Part shown: positions 42,129 through 44,364 of the stretch, one piece after another
How positions within the stretch are numbered: position 1 is the first letter of the stretch
Layout of the letters: each line of letters opens with the position of its first letter
DNA from: an uncultured Bacteroidales bacterium
GTDB lineage: Bacteria > Bacteroidota > Bacteroidia > Bacteroidales > Bacteroidaceae
Direction: 5' to 3'
Length of the DNA stretch: 44,364 nt
NCBI GenBank assembly: GCA_902801485.1
Contig: CADCIP010000038.1
Span: 1-44,364 of the forward strand
Notes under the pieces: model-generated
The model's database searches: none
Seen by the model: the letters and a program-made list of their open reading frames with translations, nothing else
Told to the model about the DNA's origin: nothing
Program-made: the position numbers and the translations under genes

Positions 42129-42136
42129 TACCTTTG
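42129..42136 (+). promoter_or_regulatory. hisS promoter
   Basis: TACCTTTG followed by CAC, 29 bases before the hisS ATG. Confidence 0.65.
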
Positions 42137-42165
42137 CACTCGCAAAATAAAACATCATCGGAAAA

Positions 42166-43530
42166 ATGGCACAAAAACCAAGTATTCCCAAGGGAACACG
42201 CGACTTTGGCCCGCAGGAAATGGCCTGTCGTAATTACATCTTTAATACCATTCGTCAGGTTTATGCCCTGTACGGTTTCCAGCAGATAGAAACTCCCGCT
42301 ATGGAGAATCTGGGAACACTGATGGGTAAGTATGGCGAGGAAGGCGATAAACTTTTGTTTAAAATCCTGAACAGTGGCGACTTTTTAAGAGGAACCTGCA
42401 GCGAAGAAATAGAAAAAGGTTCAACAGGCCATTTGGCTGCTCAGTTGTGCGAAAAGGGTCTCCGCTATGATCTTACCGTTCCCTTTGCCCGTTACGTTGT
42501 GCAGCACCGAGAGGAGTTGACGCTTCCCTTCCGTCGTTATCAGATTCAGCCCGTATGGCGTGCCGACAGACCTCAGAAGGGCCGTTACCGCGAGTTCTAT
42601 CAGTGTGACGCCGATGTGGTAGGAAGCGACAGCCTGCTGAACGAGGTAGAACTGATGCAGATTGTTGATACCGTATTCCAGCGTTTTGGTATTCGTGTCT
42701 GCATAAAAATCAATAACCGTAAAATCCTGTCAGGAATCGCTGAGATGATTGGGGCTGCTGACAAGATTGTTGATATCACCGTAGCCATCGACAAACTGGA
42801 CAAGATAGGCTTGGAGAATGTGAATGCCGAATTACTGGAGAATGGTCTCACGGCAGATCAAGTAGAGAAGTTGCAACCCATTATCAGCCTCAGTGGTACC
42901 AATGCCGAGAAGATTGCCACCATGCGTCAGGTGCTAAAGGACAGTGAGGTAGGGCAGAAGGGTATTGATGAGGTAGAATATGTTCTCTCTAAACTCTCAA
43001 CTCTAAACTCTCAACTGGAGTTAGATCTCACCTTGGCTCGCGGCCTCAACTATTATACCGGTTGCATTTTCGAGGTGAAAGCCCTCGACGTTCAGATTGG
43101 CAGTATAACAGGCGGTGGACGTTACGATAACCTTACCGGTATTTTCGGAATGCCAGGTATCAGTGGCGTGGGAATTTCTTTTGGTGCCGACAGAATCTAT
43201 GATGTACTGAATCAGTTGGAACTTTACCCCGAGGAAGTGACAACAGCCACCCAGTTGCTTTTCGTCAACTTTGGAGAGACAGAGACAAACTTCATTCTTC
43301 CTATTGCCGACAAAGCCCGTAAAGCAGGTGTCCGCACGGAAATCTATCCCGACAGCGTAAAGATGAAGAAGCAGATGCAGTATGCAAATGCCAAGAATAT
43401 TCCCTACGTTGCAATAGCCGGTGAGACGGAAATCGCTGAGGGCAAGGTAATGCTTAAGAATATGATAACAGGCCAGCAGCAACTCGTTGCTCCCGACGAA
43501 CTGGTTGCTGAAATACTGAGTGCAAAATAA
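42166..43530 (+). CDS. hisS: Histidyl-tRNA synthetase
   Basis: This 454-residue class II synthetase has [15 protein letters not shown] at the start, [13 protein letters not shown] (motif 2 region), and [15 protein letters not shown] and GGGRYDNL (HisA/HisB regions). It charges tRNA-His. Between EYVLSK and LDLTLARG an extra STLNSQLE is encoded by a 7-bp tandem repeat in frame. The C-terminal anticodon-binding domain is complete. A terminator follows the stop. Confidence 0.93.
   Translation: MAQKPSIPKGTRDFGPQEMACRNYIFNTIRQVYALYGFQQIETPAMENLGTLMGKYGEEGDKLLFKILNSGDFLRGTCSEEIEKGSTGHLAAQLCEKGLRYDLTVPFARYVVQHREELTLPFRRYQIQPVWRADRPQKGRYREFYQCDADVVGSDSLLNEVELMQIVDTVFQRFGIRVCIKINNRKILSGIAEMIGAADKIVDITVAIDKLDKIGLENVNAELLENGLTADQVEKLQPIISLSGTNAEKIATMRQVLKDSEVGQKGIDEVEYVLSKLSTLNSQLELDLTLARGLNYYTGCIFEVKALDVQIGSITGGGRYDNLTGIFGMPGISGVGISFGADRIYDVLNQLELYPEEVTTATQLLFVNFGETETNFILPIADKARKAGVRTEIYPDSVKMKKQMQYANAKNIPYVAIAGETEIAEGKVMLKNMITGQQQLVAPDELVAEILSAK
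42987..43014. repeat. 7-bp tandem repeat inside hisS
   Basis: CTCTAAA, CTCTCAA, CTCTAAA, CTCTCAA: four 7-bp units in frame, encoding the LSTLNSQL part. Same repeat family as at 23451, there encoding LSILNSQ. Confidence 0.8.
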
Positions 43531-43570
43531 ATCAGAAATAGAAGAACCATCATGTTTCGCAATAAAAAAG

Positions 43571-43595
43571 AAGCACCCTCTGAGGTGCTTTTTTT
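43571..43595 (+). terminator. hisS terminator
   Basis: AAGCACC (43571-43577) pairs with GGTGCTT (43584-43590), followed by a T-run. An A-run upstream makes it usable in both directions. Confidence 0.85.
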
Positions 43596-43641
43596 ATTGT
43601 ATGTCTCATTCCCTTGGCAGTTTCACATGGTTCAACAAGGT

Positions 43642-43726
43642 GGAACTGTCAGTTCCATAGGGCGGAACTAACAGTTCCATAGTTTGGGCCTGACAGTTCC
43701 ACTTTATGTTACTATAGTGGAACTGT
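43642..43726. repeat. 22-bp iterated palindrome
   Basis: GGAACTGTCAGTTCC at 43642-43656 and GGAACTAACAGTTCC at 43664-43678 are near-perfect palindromes 22 bases apart. A third, GGGCCTGACAGTTCC, follows at 43686-43700, again 22 bases on. Next, ACAGTTCCAC (43693-43702) pairs with GTGGAACTGT (43717-43726). The phase of 22 bases (two helix turns) suggests a protein-binding array between hisS and the next promoter. Confidence 0.65.
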
Positions 43727-43748
43727 TTGTAAATGTTTTTTAGAATAT

Positions 43749-43779
43749 TTTGACAATCACGTTTTTTTTCATATCTTTG
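43749..43779 (+). promoter_or_regulatory. Promoter of DUF6078-like gene
   Basis: TTTG near 43749-43752 and TATCTTTG at 43772-43779. The ATG at 43785 lies only 5 bases after the -7 box, so the mRNA would be leaderless or almost so. Confidence 0.65.
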
Positions 43780-43784
43780 CACTG

Positions 43785-44240
43785 ATGAAAGCAAAACAGA
43801 AGATAAAAACCCAGGAAGAATTGTTCCGCGAGAAGTCGGAACACTACTTAGTTTGTTTCCTTGATCATTGTCCCCTTCGTGAGCAATGTCTCCGTTGGTT
43901 GGTAGGTCAGTATGCCGATCCAAACCTTATTGTATATACAGCTGTCAATCCCCGCAACCCAAAATTCGGTTGCGAGGGTTGTGAGATGTATCGCCCCAAT
44001 CAGCGTGCTGTAATGAAGCGTGGTTTCCTGAATATGTATCACGATATGCCTGGCTACATGGAGAAGCACATCCGTATGCAGCTCATCGGCACATTCGGTC
44101 GTCGAAAGTATTTCGAAATGCGCAAAGGTGACCGCCTGATTACTCCTTCAGAGCAGCAGATTATCCAAGATATCTGTCGTGCCAACGGTTGGGATGGTCC
44201 TATCAACTACGATGGCGAGCAGGACGACTGGCTGTGGTAA
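43785..44240 (+). CDS. DUF6078-like conserved protein with Cys pairs
   Basis: This 151-residue protein resembles a conserved Bacteroidales family that I believe is DUF6078. It has CPLREQC and CEGCEMY, four Cys that could bind zinc, followed by FGRRKYFEMRKGDRLI and a Trp-rich acidic end (DDWLW). No signal peptide or membrane part. Function is unknown; a nucleic-acid binding role is possible. Its promoter lies just behind the 22-bp palindromic array, so it may be under that control. Confidence 0.6.
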   Translation: MKAKQKIKTQEELFREKSEHYLVCFLDHCPLREQCLRWLVGQYADPNLIVYTAVNPRNPKFGCEGCEMYRPNQRAVMKRGFLNMYHDMPGYMEKHIRMQLIGTFGRRKYFEMRKGDRLITPSEQQIIQDICRANGWDGPINYDGEQDDWLW

Positions 44241-44277
44241 GGACATAGAATAATGCTAATAATAAATAATTAGAGTA

Positions 44278-44364
44278 ATGACGGAAAAAGGACTGAGCGG
44301 CAACGCACTGAAGGTCATCGCCATCGTCGCCATGACGATCGACCACATGGCATGGGTGGGCATC
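44278..44364 (+). CDS. TraX-like membrane protein, N-terminal part only
   Basis: 29 codons are visible before the window ends: LSGNALKVIAIVAMTIDHMA resembles the first helix of TraX-family proteins, whose TIDH motif is typical. TraX acetylates pilin in F plasmids; chromosomal Bacteroidetes members are of unknown role. It starts 37 bases after the DUF6078-like gene. Confidence 0.6.
   Translation, partial: MTEKGLSGNALKVIAIVAMTIDHMAWVGI

Noticed and set aside
42047-42145. N-terminal extension of the Rad50-like protein
   Set aside because: It runs through the divergent promoter region and has no coiled-coil pattern.
43642-43726. 22-bp repeats as a CRISPR array
   Set aside because: Units are directly contiguous, palindromic and have no unique spacers; no cas genes are present.
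1-44364. tRNA, rRNA or transposase genes
   Set aside because: No cloverleaf-like T-loop pattern, rRNA stretch or transposase was recognised on either strand by reading; a dedicated scan was not possible.

Overview
The window looks like chromosomal DNA of a Bacteroidales bacterium, most likely Prevotella or a close relative. The evidence is repeated promoters of the Bacteroidetes type (TTTG about 20 bases before TAnnTTTG), a Prevotella-like secreted-protein C-terminus (YDLQGRR), a DPP III peptidase, a leuA-leuC-leuD-citramalate synthase-leuB cluster and Bacteroidales-type small families. The genus is inferred; no rRNA gene is present.

Positions 1-5600 are an accessory island. A long, strongly folded leader precedes an EcoRI-family adenine methyltransferase, a DUF262-HNH nuclease gene broken by one in-frame TAA, and a DUF4268 protein. 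Convergent to these is a three-gene minus-strand operon (DUF4417 plus two unrecognised proteins). Positions 5484-6496 hold a probable small RNA, several promoters and three very small ORFs. A secreted GH18 chitinase follows.

Positions 8478-20796 are the most interesting part. One promoter precedes three tandem small peptides with near-identical 49-residue leaders ending in Gly-Gly and different short, Cys-free tails. After them come an RsbW-like kinase, an RsbV-like STAS protein, a short HlyD-type adaptor, a C39 peptidase-ABC exporter, a second ABC exporter (together resembling the NHLM bacteriocin export set), an orphan THI5/NMT1-like binding protein, a Cache-HAMP-SpoIIE phosphatase, a second adaptor and a TolC-like channel. 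This reads as a complete two-membrane peptide maturation and export system with its own partner-switch regulator. No peptide-modifying enzyme is visible.

Positions 20790-25193 (minus) are housekeeping genes: LpxH, a SufT-like protein, RadC, a glycosyltransferase, a RsmI-like methyltransferase and a phosphopantetheinyl transferase. Positions 25247-31712 are the leucine/isoleucine operon, driven by twin promoters and interrupted by GC-rich inverted repeats. Then come a TPR protein, purA and a Fur regulator, an AlkD-like protein, DPP III and an AraC-type regulator, recQ, a Rad50-like coiled-coil protein without ATPase heads, hisS, a DUF6078-like protein and the start of a TraX-like gene.

Two kinds of dispersed repeat run through the window: 7-bp tandem repeats (five loci, two inside genes) and GC-rich palindromes (seven arms, two inside genes).
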